Of a stretch of DNA of 64,000 bases, positions 11,948 through 24,750 are shown one piece after another. Every line of letters starts with the position of its first letter. Positions within the stretch are counted from its first letter, which is position 1. The notes under the pieces are model-generated. The model did not search any database and was not told where the DNA came from. It was given only the letters and a program-made list of their open reading frames with translations. Made by a program: the position numbers and the translations under genes. Source of the stretch: Bisporella sp. PMI_857 (Eukaryota; Ascomycota; Leotiomycetes; Helotiales; Helotiaceae); contig JAJSPD010000006.1 in assembly GCA_021307315.1 (NCBI GenBank), positions 124,001 through 188,000 on the forward strand, in the 5' to 3' direction.

Positions 11948-14900
11948 TGTCTTATCATAAATCTTATTGATTTTTTCCCGGCCGAGACTTGACAGCTATA
12001 GCATTTCGGTTGTGTCGTGCATTGGGCAGGAGTTGGATGGACTGTGCTGACGACGATGGCGATATATATTTACTTTGATGTGTGGAATGTAATATGGTCT
12101 GCGTAGCATTGCATCCCGCATTAAGTGTATGAGATAGCGAATAGCATGAGTGATTACTCTATCTTTTACCATGATCACTTTGCGTTTTGCAGTGTTTTCC
12201 ATTACTGTTATAGTGCATCTATGTCTCGGGTAATTTAAGTCTACATGGATAGCCAGTTGGCAGAAGCGATAGGGCTATCCTTATTGAGCTGGGCATTCAC
12301 AAGTTGTTAGGCGGACATTGTAGTGTGGTGACAACAACGACCACAGAAGGGTAGCAGCGATTTCCTAAACATCTAAGCTCGGTATAATATAGAAATGTGC
12401 TCGTTATATCCTCCTATCTAAGAAGACTGTACTAGACTTCACTAGAAGCCGGACCGGTCTCATTCAATATCTACACCATTAGAAAAAAATCCAAATCAGC
12501 CCAAGTTCATAGTTCTAGACAGTACAAAATGCAACAATTCCATAACCTAGAATGTCGAATCATGTGTTGCTTTTGAAGCTCTCTTAAAATCATCAGGACC
12601 TTTTTCTTCCCACACCCCCGATTAGCCTTGCCAGTTGCATTGTGGTCACGTGTAACCTCGTTTTCCTCGCTTAACCCCTTTTCCAGCTTCATGGGTGAGC
12701 TATTTTCAGCTGCCAAAAAAAAAGCAGTAAGAAGAAATGATAAACGGGTTCCATGTAGAGATATGGAAGGAAATAGTGCACCAAAAATCAAGGATCAAAA
12801 ATGCAAAACTCTAGAGGAGGAGTTAATTTACTTCTCCAAAGAAACTAGACGACCTGAGTTTTTTGTGCTTCGTGTCACGCAATCTCTTTCTTCACCTGCC
12901 CATTAATAGACATTTTGAATGTTAAATACCAGTGGACATGCCACATGTGTCTCATAGCGCGGTTTGACACGTCTCTTGTTGTACAGTGAGAGCGCCTCGT
13001 CCATAGCATTTCGCCAGTAGGCTATCCCGTTATGCGGAACTGCCATTCCGGACAGTATAAACAACACCAAGTATAAGATGATTGAATACCTCCCAGTCAT
13101 TACAGTGACATCAGCTGCATGGGAAATTGCTCCCCAGCCTCAGTCTTGGTTATATCATAGGTCGATTCGGGGTTGGGGGTGCGGGTTGCGTGAGCAGCAG
13201 CCCTTTAGCTTAATTGAAAAACAAAAGTGCTTATTCAAGTACAAATATGCGCATTCCCAAAAAGCAACCCAAATTAAGCCATCAAATGGCTTCGGAAATG
13301 AGAACAGAACCATATCTTTCTTCAATTATTCACGCTCCCCAAAGGCGAACAGGTAAGTACACCAACATCTTGAAATTCCTCAAGACGCCGCACCAATACC
13401 TGCCAATTTCCCGAACAGTCAATGACCAATAAGTATGTCGCATCGTATTATGAATCAATTAGATCCTACTAGTTGGGTTCGTGAAGATAATCAATCAATA
13501 AATAGGCCTTGCCACGAAGGATGCCGAGTATCATTTTAGAATCCCAAATCCTTTGAATGATATTAGGTTATTTCTTTCGGATATGTTATATCACTCAAGG
13601 TCAGGCAGCTTGCTAAAGGGATTCGGCGTTGGGACGAAGGTACAGCAGCTCAATCACCAATTCGCACACCGAGACATCATTGACAAAGCTTGGTTCAAAC
13701 TGTTCCGCAATATTGCATAACATTGGGACTTTAGGTAGGCCATAGAATACGGAGAAACCACTGGGCCGGCGAAGATGCTAGCCAACTTAGTATCCTTAAC
13801 TAATAAAATGTGCACCATCTAAGCTAGTTTATAGCCACTGATGAGAGTGCTAAGACGCTCTGGAGAGTTCAAGCAAAGTATGCTCGGAAGAGAGGTCTTT
13901 AGAATTTGGTCACGGACCGCGAGTTCCCTGAAAGTACGAACTATCTCAGATTTGAAAGATCATCAAAGAACAGCCTGATATCTGGCACAAGGAGTGTCCT
14001 GAGCGTAAATCTGGTACTACTGCTAAAGCAAGTTTTCAGTCTTTCAATTTCCTAATCACAATGAAATCGCGGAGGTATCTCAGATGGTCATTGACTGTAT
14101 GAATACTTTCTCATCATCCTATCTGCCTCTAAAGACAACGTTCAAGGTAAGGTTGAGAACGAAGGCTCGGATAGTATCAAAGACGGTGACATGATGGGGC
14201 ATCTTAAAACTATGCAACTAGAAGATGAAGACAATGAGTCTAATACTGCAGAGAGCGGATGCGATGGAACATTGAGCTAATAAGGTTCTGACACGTCGGA
14301 ATACATGAGACACTGAGCACATGCTGGGTTCAGCAAGTCGGCTATATCGCAAACTCCATGTCACTCTGTGACCATTTTCACAGCTCAATTTAGCTCGTCT
14401 TATTACGTTAATAACCACCTGCGGCCAAAACGCACGATTTCTCGTTGAAACCTGATTCACTCATGCTCCTCACGTATCACACCCATCATCCAACTGAACC
14501 TAAATATACCTTTACTTATTGGCTCACGCCAGCTAACAATGCATGCAAAACCTAATTCCATTACCCCAGAATCCAAGGCATTTCCCTTGCTTTCCATCTC
14601 GCGACCATGCGGCCCAAGCGCCTTGCTGCGCAATAATTCCACCAACCCGGAACCCTGAAAACATGCCGCTTTCCGAGAACCAAGATCGCATTTCCACCTC
14701 ATCCCAAATCCTTCCACCGAAGTGGTAAACCTTGATTGCATGCAAGCAGCCAGATCTGAGCTCCACACTATCTTCATCGATAGGCGCGTCTTGTCTAGTC
14801 TGCAGATGTGTGATAACTCGTGTGGAACGGGGGAGGGTGCAGCTTTTACCCCTGACGGCCAAGGGTACAGTGATGGCACGCTCCCGCAGAACCCAAAAAT

Positions 14901-16139
14901 TTAAGATCTGTCATAGGGTAAGCTGCTTCCCACAACCCTCTAGACGATGTACCTACCTTTAGATGGCTTTAAGCATTGAACTGAAGGATTTCCTACCCCC
15001 TTCATACTTTCATGAGGCAACTTTTGCAAGCGCTGCCCAAGGGCACACAGGGCCACGCAAACAACTAACCAAGATCAATAACGCCTCGATCAGACGGCTA
15101 CTCCGGAAGAGAGGAATGGTAAACGCAGCTGCTCACAATGAAACCGGTAACATATACTTATCTATTCCCACATTCAAGGCATCAACTATCCTCTCGTCCA
15201 CATTCAAGCCTCACTTACAAAGCGTACTCCATCCACGCACCCCACCAATCTTCCCATAAAAGGCAATCACCATGCTGATCCCTACAACCCCACTACGGGA
15301 GCTAAAACTTAAGTTCATGGGTATTATCCGACGAACTATGTCAATGAAAGTGCCAAAATCAGCCGGCAGGTCTAGGACATGGACAAGGACGTCTAACTTA
15401 TAAGATCACGCCTATCCATTAGGCCGAGTCTGGAGAGTTGCTACACAAGGCTGCGTAACACAATATAACAGCCTGAACGGGAGCGGGAGCTGATGTTGAA
15501 GGCACACGTGGAAAATGGTACCCATCAATGGATTTAATGGTAACAAAGATTTAGGTTCAGCCCTACCGATGGTCACCCGCTTCGCCGTTTGGTGAGCTTC
15601 GCTAGGTATCGTCACTTTTCCCGAAGCCGGGGGGCTTGGTTACACAATATTCAGAACACGGTTCACGTATTTTAACTATGTAGATACAAAGCGTGCAGAG
15701 TATCATTAGGTAGAATCGGACTCCAGGCACTGCACTACCTGGTAGCCAACCGGGTATTAATTTAAAACCATCTCATATTTGTCGTTCCTCCGAGTATACA
15801 CTGCTACCAGCCTTATGCTGAATAGCTAAAGCTGGGACGCCTCTATAGCCCGTTCCCACCTCAGAACGTACTGTATGCCGCTTCCCTAACGCCCACGAAT
15901 GTTGTTGGTATCACTGGGACCCCCAAAACCCAATATGCAATGTATTCCCTTTCCTCCCTTCAGTCGTATGCTATAGAAATTTAGAGGCAAAAATAGAAAG
16001 ATGCGTTCAGTTTCGGCGCCAAATGCAATATCACAAAAATGGCAGATTGCGTCCAGCTGATGTAATTTTCAACCAAAAAAAAAATAAAAATAAAAATAAA
16101 AATCAACGCCACAGCTGCCCAAAGGAAAATTGTACAAGA
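11948..16139. other. Convergent intergenic region without a recognisable gene
   Basis: 4.2 kb between the 3' ends of BLM10 (+) and the velvet gene (-). Short ORFs occur on both strands (12507..12906, 14218..15259, 15412..15615). They overlap one another in several frames, lack family motifs and show no consistent splice signals. An A-rich simple repeat lies at the right edge. Nothing else is supported. Confidence 0.5.
16075..16103. repeat. A-rich simple repeat
   Basis: A run of A followed by several AAAAAT-type units, about 40 bp downstream of the stop codon of the velvet gene. It may lie in the 3' UTR or polyadenylation region of that minus-strand gene, where it would be read as T-rich. Confidence 0.75.
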
Positions 16140-17942
16140 TTAATTGTTCCCATCTCGAGAGTGTCCAAAGTGCTGGCCTGAGCCGGCGGTTCTAAAGGAA
16201 GGTGTTTGCGTTGTATCTCCTTCTGAGACAGTACCCGGCACATTTCCAACAGCAGAATAAGGTTGGTATGAACTAAACCCTGTTGATGCTTGGGGTGGTA
16301 GAGGTGAGTCCATTTGTTGTTGTATTGAAGGATTTCCCTGTGGCGTATACAGTGAGGAGACCGGATCTGGAGGGTAGTATGCCGAGCTCGGATGTTGTCT
16401 GTAGGAGAAATGGCCCATGGAGCCTCCCATATCCGGTCCAAGTGGCGGTGACCGTACATTTAGCCCACCCAAGCTCTCACTAACGCCTCTCAATGGAGTA
16501 AGAACTTGCTGTTGATGAGGGTACTCATATGACTGGTAGTCAGCCTGTGATGCGGTAGGAACAGCAAGGGATAAACGTTGTCTGCCGGTTGACGCGAGTA
16601 TATTCTCTGGTGGGCGATTATAGCCGTAAGCGGGTTCTCGAGGATTTTCTGTGTTTTGAGGGGACAGATTGAAAGGCAGTGAATAGTTTGGTTGAGTAAA
16701 GCTCTGCGGGGAATAGTTCGATTGCAAAGTTTGCCCGTACATACCATACTGCGAGGACTGAGGATCGGAGTACATTCTGGAAGGCGCGTTCTGCGAATGA
16801 TGTGGCTGGTGGTGTTGGCTAAGTAATGGCGAGGCCCTTTGCGCTGGTTGAGGGTCAGAGAACATTCTCGGAGGGGGATTTCTGTTCTCCCATCCATGGC
16901 CACGATGGTGTTGTCCCAAGGATGGAGATGGTGTGTGAGACGCTGTTCTTGATCGTTTAAAGCTATGCTCCTCCACCCCGAGACCAGCTGCTGCAGTCTC
17001 TAGCCGAGGAAGCTGGGTGTAAGGTGCATGAATAGCCGCTGCTACCTCACCTTGACTTTGGAGAAAGTCATCGCCCTTGCTGGATTCCTTATCAGCCTGT
17101 CTTGATTGCTGTAATTTTGGTTTGTTATACTTCCGAGGCTGATAATCATCAGCAGCCGGCCCTCGCTTCTTGAGCAGACTTCGTGGCTCCCTTCGCACTC
17201 TTATCTTGACACCATTGCTGGCGAAGTGACTTGTAATTGGTGTCGATTCATCCATCCCTGGCCAACCTTTACCTTCATGGACGAAGAAGGGGTCAGATTG
17301 GCAAGATGTAATATAACTAGTCTGCTCTGTCACTGGATCAACTTGATAGAGGTTGAACTGTAAGATCCATGTTCCCTCAATTTTAACGGATAGATCACCC
17401 CAGACAAAGTATGCTCCATCGCCCTTATGGTCTAGGTTTTTCACTCGATGGAGGGAAGACACATGTGTTCCACTAAGAGATTGGCCGACGGTTGCTGGTG
17501 GCAATGGGCCACCGGGAGCTTGAACAAGGGAAACAATCATGAATAGATAGGGGCCTAATTACGTTAGCACGATACACAGGCAGGCACCAAGGCGGCTTCG
17601 TACTGTGCATAAATTGCTGGCCTGGATCAGCTCGCTCCGAGATCCTAAGCCGTACAACTGGTGGCGGATCAACTGCTTTTCGATCTTTGGTATGGTCAAC
17701 AAAAAATATCGAAGAGGGAAACTCATGTAAACTGACCTTTCTCTTTTGCAATTGATTTTTTCGTTAACTTGGGTTGCTGCACCACTTCGAGCTCAACATC
17801 TCCACTAGGACAGCTCAGGTTAGCGATTCTAAACAAGGACTTCCATCTTTTCAGTGGGAACTTACTGGTGCAAGCCAGGGAGTTGTACAAGCCTCGAGTC
17901 CTCGAAATGGTGAGCAGTAGTAGGAGTAATTTGGGAACTCAT
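16140..17942 (-). CDS. vosA: Velvet-family developmental regulator, VosA-like
   Basis: A velvet-domain DNA-binding protein; this family controls spore maturation, trehalose accumulation and the link between development and secondary metabolism. The model complement(16140..17554, 17604..17684, 17737..17828, 17866..17942) keeps frame across three introns (49, 52 and 37 bp) and gives an intact 554-aa protein. The velvet domain covers about residues 36-212: VELEVVQQP (37-45), KEKDRKAVDPPPVVRLR (54-70), ERADPGQQFMHSPYLFM (73-89), DGAYFVWGDLSVKIEGTW (129-146), then WPGMDESTPIT (181-191) and the basic REPRSLLKKR (205-214). The remainder is a long disordered tail rich in Gln, Pro, Ser and Tyr, with a KRSRT-type basic motif that may be a nuclear signal. 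DPPPVV and the PGM-ES-T segment favour VosA over VelB or VeA, but VelC cannot be fully excluded. The ATG at 17942 was chosen because it is the only one that splices in frame. Confidence 0.87.
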
Positions 17943-20900
17943 GAGGCCGAATCCGTTTGGCTTCTACGCTCCAGATCCAGATCCGTCCTACTGTCGGCTG
18001 CCCTGAGCAACAGGTTGAACCAACAGGCTCCGGATAGGTGCTCGAAGCTATATTGATTGGTGACAATATGAGAATAAAAAGAGCGATTACCGGTGGTTTG
18101 GTTTCTAGCGTGGCTAAGTTTGGATAACTATAGATGTTGTATCGAAGCATGTGGGGAAATGGAATAGTCGAATTCAATATATATATGCTTGCGCACAACA
18201 GCTCTTTACAGTCTGGTCCACAAAAGTGTTACCAGAAAGCGAGCTGAGGTGCTCTCGAGGTATTAGCTCCTGCCCCGGACTTTTGAGACTGTTGAGATCA
18301 AACTCGATGGCACTCTAGGTTCCGAATGCAAACCAGATGAAAGAACAACCTAGGATTTTCCCTAAGCAAAAGGAGTGGCCAGTGTGCCAGCAGTATGAGT
18401 CCTTGATCCTTGTTTTGGGATTGAATGCTTCTAGTTGAGGAAAAGCGCTGAGGAAAAGAGGTTTTAGATATGGTTTGGGTTGACCCAGATAGAATTGGAG
18501 GCTCTTTCTCGGTTGCCTCCGAGATGTGGGAGATGATACCGTATGATGAGATCAGATGAACCTGCAGTAGTCCTTACATGCCCCATGGGACAGCTGTCCA
18601 AGTCAAGCTTCAGACGAGACAACACCTAGGAGGGAGCGGGACCGGGATGCTGTAATTCCAGTGAAGAAGTGCCGTAAGATTTGGTAAGGCTGGTACAGAG
18701 CGCGGCACCTGGAACTTTAGGATTGATCTATGTTCGTTGAGCACAGATGAACAGGTAAGGTTCTGGCCGTGATGGTGCTTGTAATCGCGCTTGTCGTTGT
18801 GATGTGGATCTAGTAGTTCCTTTACCGCGGCAGCGTGTAACTAAAAAAATTGATATGAAAGGAGCGGAATTAGGTAGAGCCGTCAAGTCCAACCGTAGAA
18901 AGCGCAAGCAGGGACAAGGGTTGATTATTGAAAGGTTATGTGGCATGCACCTTATGGGCAAAAGGAAGACAAGTAGGTAAGTATGGGACAATATGGCCTT
19001 GGCTGAGATGGAGAAAGTACACAGATACCACCGAAAATGACAAATCTGATTGGTGACTGATCCCTCCCGGTTGCCGATTAGACCGTTAGACGAACGAACG
19101 GCTGTCGAATATGCACTTCCGGAACAGTATGCGATCAGTACTTGCGGAGACTATATATGGCGGCAGCGAATAGATTGTGGGTGGGTTTGGCCAGCAACAC
19201 CTCTATTGGACATCACACTGGAAAAGACAGGCCATCCAGACGTATGCTAGAGCTAGGAAAATGTAATATTTTTCTGTGATAGCTGTGGGTCAAGTCGATT
19301 GGACTTTCCAGATTCGTGGATTTTAGACGCAATCCCACAGTCGATCTTGGTTTCAGGCTCCGAACAGATGAAGATGCTTTAGAATTCCTGTTTGAGCGAT
19401 TGTTGAGAGTATCAGATAGCGTGTCTAAAGTGTTCAGTTTAGGGATGCCGGGATACCCGCAAGCACCGTTTGCCGCAAACAGAAAAGGGAAATGAGAAGG
19501 GATAGTCGTAATATTGGCGGCTGCGATTGTTGGTGGAGGAGGGACAGTGTGAGGTCAAGACGCAGTACCCACGGCCAGGAAGACGGCTTGGCTCTATCAA
19601 AACGCATGCGGTAAAGACACTTTTGAGACTTTGCCCGACCTGGAGAGGCGAACTGCAGCCTGTTAAAGTGCTGCGGATGAGCAGATCAGAGAAAATCTGT
19701 GAGCTATGAGCAAGGTAGGTGATAGTAAGCTCGGACGGTACGGCTTGATACCTGTGGTAGTATGAGTTCGTTGCTGGGGTCCTGCTGGGGTGGCATAGCT
19801 GGAGGGATGTCAGAGGGAAAGGGAAGCTTAAGAGCTATAATTCGGGTTGCGGCGCCACTTCTTACCAGAATGACAGCGGGAGGAACAGGGAAGGAAAAGG
19901 GCAGGCATTGTGAGTAGCTGTAGAAGACAAAGCCTAGGTGGGACCCCGGAGAAAGACTGGGAGCACAAAGTGGCTGCTATGGCAATTGGGCAGGAAATAG
20001 CAGGGCAAGACCAGAACTTGGGATGAGATGGATCGGATAGCGTATGAGAGGCGGCAAAGGTGGTGGACTGTGCTTCGTTGTGGGGAGCTTAGGGTTCAAG
20101 ATCTGGAGACGAGAAGGAGGCCTGTCAATGTATGTTGCATCGGCCGCTAAGCTGCGAACTCCTACTCGCAGCATTACCGTAACGGGATAACTCGCTTCAC
20201 TACGAGAAATTAGCGCCAGACATAATATAATTAATAAAACGCCCATATTTGCCTCTCTGAAGGTCCAGGAGGACAAAAACTCGGCAAGAGGTTGTAGTCG
20301 TCTCGTGCGGTGTGCGTCGCTTAGACGGGATCGCCTGAGCGCATACATGATGAGAATCTATGCGACGAACGACCATGGATAGTGCTTGCTGTGGAACAGG
20401 GGAACAGACGAACGCTGAGATGACTGACCGATGAGAAATGCAAGATCAAGGCTTTGGTGCCTCAGAATGCAAAGTTCTGCAAGCCTCTTTGGAGATCAAA
20501 TTACAGGGGCTGGCACGTCGCTGAGATGAGATGAGAACCTTGAACCCAAAGGAGAATAATTTACCGTGCATGTATGTGCCCAGACACGGCAATAACCTTT
20601 ATGGTCTAGATGGGGGCCTTCAATTGACGTATTCATGGATACTTTGCACGGTCATCGGGTATTATTCCACGCTTGTTCTGGTGGCTTAAGGTGGTTCTCG
20701 GGGCGCTCCGAATTGACTTTGTAAGGCTAGAAAGACAAATAATGTATACTGTAGGTACTGGGGCAACAAACTTCCACGGCCTGGCTTTTCCCACACGGCG
20801 AGACGATAACCTGCACCAATCCCACCTTAGTGAAAGCCACCTGCGATTCTGTATGCATAAGTTACATCACTTTTACCGATCCGGCGGTTGTTATGGTCAC

Positions 20901-21782
20901 TTTCTATAAATTCGCATGCTCCTGCCGCCTCGAGACCACTTTGGCTTGCGCTTCCTTTGACGTAAGATGCTAGATAATGTCTTCTGTAGTGCACATTAGG
21001 TGTCCATACCTTAATACTACTTATGAAATGTATTTCACCATGTGTAAAGAGTGATGTATAAGCCCACCGAGTCTCTGTTACGCTTCTTGTCTCCAAGCTT
21101 TACAAATACGTACTGATGCTATGCAGTGCCAGCACACATGTCATGCAATGCACTAAACACCTCGCCACAGGGCATTAAAATACAAAGGGGCGATCTAGCT
21201 ACCACACGTGTTATACGGTCTATTTTGGCTTTTGCAATATGAGCATATAGAGTATAGAGCATAAGCTGAAGAATTATACCCTCAAGCAAAATATAAGATT
21301 AGCCAAAATCTAAGCCGTCATCTTAGGGAAGTCATCATATTAATTAAATTACTATAACATCATTTAATTTTTATTCACCTCGAATCTATTTGCTACTTGG
21401 TGCCTACGCCATCAGCCTATCAGAACTTGCACATTCTCAGTAAATGGGGATGTACTGTACAGTACAGTACAAAGAGAACACCCTACAGCATCCCCTGTCG
21501 GGTGCTTGCCGCAGGGTGCATGGCGCTCCCTGACCAAATGTTCACGGGGACCTGCAGCATCAAATTACCCTGTCCACCGTAAATGATATTTTCGTGGCGC
21601 TACAGCAAGTAAGTAAACTGTCCAGATGATGCATGTGTACAGTAAGTAGAGTGGTCAATTATTCGGGAAGACAAGAATCCGGGGGGAGGAGGGATACAGG
21701 ATTGGAAAATTCTCCAACCAACACTGTCACAAACAATCACGTGTCTTGCAGAGTCAGAGCTGTCGTGGCGGTGAAAAGAATC

Positions 21783-21970
21783 TACGATACTCGTTGAAAT
21801 TCAACCACCTCTCCCCTCTCTGTATTTGCAATCTATTTCTTAATCAATCCTCACCTCTCCTCTTCCCTCTCCTCACAATCTTGATTACTACGAAACGTCA
21901 TTATTTTTCGAGCTCCAAGCCTTCCTTCCCTCCTTCCTGCATTTTATTTCATTTCTCGAGACATCACGGG
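21783..21970 (+). promoter_or_regulatory. Pyrimidine-rich leader-like tract (orphan)
   Basis: A run dominated by CCTCTCC, CTTCCCTC and TTCCTTCC blocks, of the type seen around transcription starts and 5' UTRs of filamentous-fungal genes (general knowledge). It is followed by moderately GC-richer sequence to about 22.2 kb, but no long ORF begins there. It may mark an unrecognised, possibly non-coding, plus-strand transcript. Confidence 0.3.
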
Positions 21971-24716
21971 ATGTAAGGCACTTATCATTCCCACTTTGAG
22001 GAATCTGCTTTCGCGCGCTTGCGGTGGCTCGATTCCGTTACGGTGGGCGTGCACGGCTGCCATTTCGAAGTATTTTCGACGTCCTACGGAAGATTGGATT
22101 CCTGAGCCCGGTCCAACAGCTCGTGCGCCCTTACTTTGGCCCTGCATCTTCTACCTGCAATGATCGTCATCCCCTACTGTAACCTGCCTGGTCATCCGAA
22201 GCTCGACGGGACGTCCAGGTTTGCTGGTCATCTTCTCTCGCTTAGGACCGAATTCCCCGAGCAAGCGGAATCTGAGTAACATGTGCTACCCTAATAGCTC
22301 AGGGACAGACAATAAAAAGACGTTATTAATGTGTACCCCGTTGTGACCTGGCTGCCGTCCAAACCTCACAAAGTTATTTTCTCTTTTATTTTATTTTTTA
22401 AAGTTATCGCTGTGCAGCCACAACCGCCAGCTTGTCTCGGGGACCTTCTTGCAGATGCTAGACCCTGATCAAACGGAGTGCTGCAGCTTACAGCCGCACT
22501 GACCTCACTTCCACAAGGAGGCCACATGGCAAAATGCAGCTGCTCGAGAAATAGCAAAGGGTGACAGTCGATGATCGCTTCTCCCGGCGAGCATGAGATC
22601 TCAGCAGGTCTGGATCGGAACGCCATCGAACTACCAGCGCTGCTCATGTTACGCACTTCACCAACAATCATCAGTTTTTAAGTCCAAGGACGCCGAGCCA
22701 CGAGGGCGCTAATGTTATCGGTTGATACAGTAGTCAGGAACAAGCCGCAAGCAATTATTCATGCATATTCTCTATGACTTCGTATGTGTCGTAGTTCGAC
22801 CAAGCGCTACGACACTGATAGGCAGTAAGTCAGCAGGGCTCGCTCGGATCATATTTCTTCATATGTTGTTCAGCATGAAGTTATAGGGTGCGCCAACACT
22901 CCAATATCATAAACGACATGATTTCTTCATGCAAAATAAGCCTTCGGCGTAATATGCTTGGCAACTGTCTCGAAGCGAACCCAAACTGTCTCATATTTCC
23001 AAAACTGACGGACACATCACCTCGCGCTTCTCAAACAAAGTTGATCCATTGTCTCAAACCGTTGTACGGCAACCAATAAAGCCACGGTAACCATCAGCCG
23101 TATTATTCCTTACAGCGATCCACCTTCGAAGCTCCAAAATATTCATGATGCTTCCTATTTGCCGATTTATGATTTGCGCTCAAGCTACCTCGTTCAGCCC
23201 GAACAGCTCGGATGATCTGAGCTATTGCATATATCAAACGGTGCAGCTGTAGAAGCAGTGGTCCGGGTTCAGCCTCGGACGCAGAGGCTTGGACCTTTAG
23301 ACCTTTTGTCCATCCCCATCCTGACTAGTTCTGACATATAATTCATGAATACTAAGCCGATAATTTATGGCTAGTTTCTATATTATGCTTACTATGATGT
23401 CAGTGCCGTTCGAGCTAAACCGCCTGGTATGATTTTGGGCCGATCAGAAGTCAAAGCTGTCAATGCTCTGGGCTTGGCGTAGTCAGATCATTCCACTGCA
23501 GCCAAGGCACATCAACAACGATTTTCAAGACAATCGACATATAGATCGTGGAATGAAGCTATTTTGATCTCTAAATTTTCAAGTTTCTTCCGTGCTTATC
23601 ATTTTGACCTCTCTCAAGCAGTCATTTGATTTTGCAGTGACGCTTTTTTTGGTCTCCTGCTGACCATGTATTCAGTTTCATTTTCAGTCTAAGGATTTGA
23701 ATTAATATATAAGAACTAGCTAAAAGCTGTTAGAAAGGGCAAAGGCTTTACGTGGTATAGAAGGCTAGAACCGCATTCACAAACCGATTTTCTAGCCTTA
23801 GAACCCGACACACTTTACTAACGCGAACAAAATGGCATTTTCAATACATCAGATGTAAGGCCTTGGATCAGAGACCAAAGTGTCTATGGCACAAATGTAT
23901 ACTCACGTATGGCATGATAAAAGTTATTTTATCGCTTTCATCCTCTAGATGAGAATAAGGCGAACCACAACACTGAGTACAACCCCCATTTTAGCAATCG
24001 CGATCCAAATTGTGCATGGCGCTCATATGAGTTAATATGTTTATTAAATGATCAAGGATAATACCAATATGTCTATATTTCCGTCGAGTTGAGAAAGTAA
24101 AAGGGGTGACTGAATACTCGCCAATGTCACTAAGATTCAATCTTCCTCAGTAGCTCATGCCAACCAGTGTGCGAGATCTGTCTTCTAGAATGATTGAGCC
24201 TTTCCATCTCTGGAGAGATATGACAGGTCGCATTCCATCGTTTGGCACGGTAGTGTCCGTGCAGTTGAACACTCGAGCATCTCCCCAGGTTACCGAAGTT
24301 GTAAGACTGTGGAATGATATTTGTGTTGTCCGAGACCAGCAATTAAATCTCACTGCTGTAAAGGGCAAGAGTTGTACGTACCAGCCAGCGCTTTTGCGAC
24401 AGGTTCTCACGCGAACTTTGAAGATTTCTCTAAGGTGATCGTTAGTGCCACAGATATTGCGCTGATCATCAATTATAGGTAAACAGGCCCGATTTCCGTG
24501 TAGAGAGCCTAGCTTATATGAGCACCATGATCATAGCACGAGAACTATTGATTTAAATAAAAAATTTGTGGATCTATCCTGAACATTGTAGACGAACTTA
24601 TTACAGAGTCACATCATCGCGTTTATCAAACTCTGACTTTGGACTCATCGCAATCATGCAATTCTGCAAGTGGACTCAACATTTAAGAAGTTGAATGCTC
24701 GCGTGAGCACAGGGGC

Positions 24717-24750
24717 CAAAAAAAACCAAAAAAAACCAAAAAAAAACCAC
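24717..24750. repeat. Short tandem CC-A(8-9) repeat
   Basis: Three consecutive units of two C residues followed by eight or nine A residues, ending in CCAC. A simple-sequence repeat with no coding context. Confidence 0.7.

Noticed and set aside
14457..15259. Overlapping ORFs of 60-140 codons on both strands
   Set aside because: Several frames are open at once over the same bases, which is a composition effect; none carries family motifs.
24147..24438. Open frames of 70-93 codons on both strands
   Set aside because: Sense and antisense frames are equally open and neither resembles a known family; no start or splice support.
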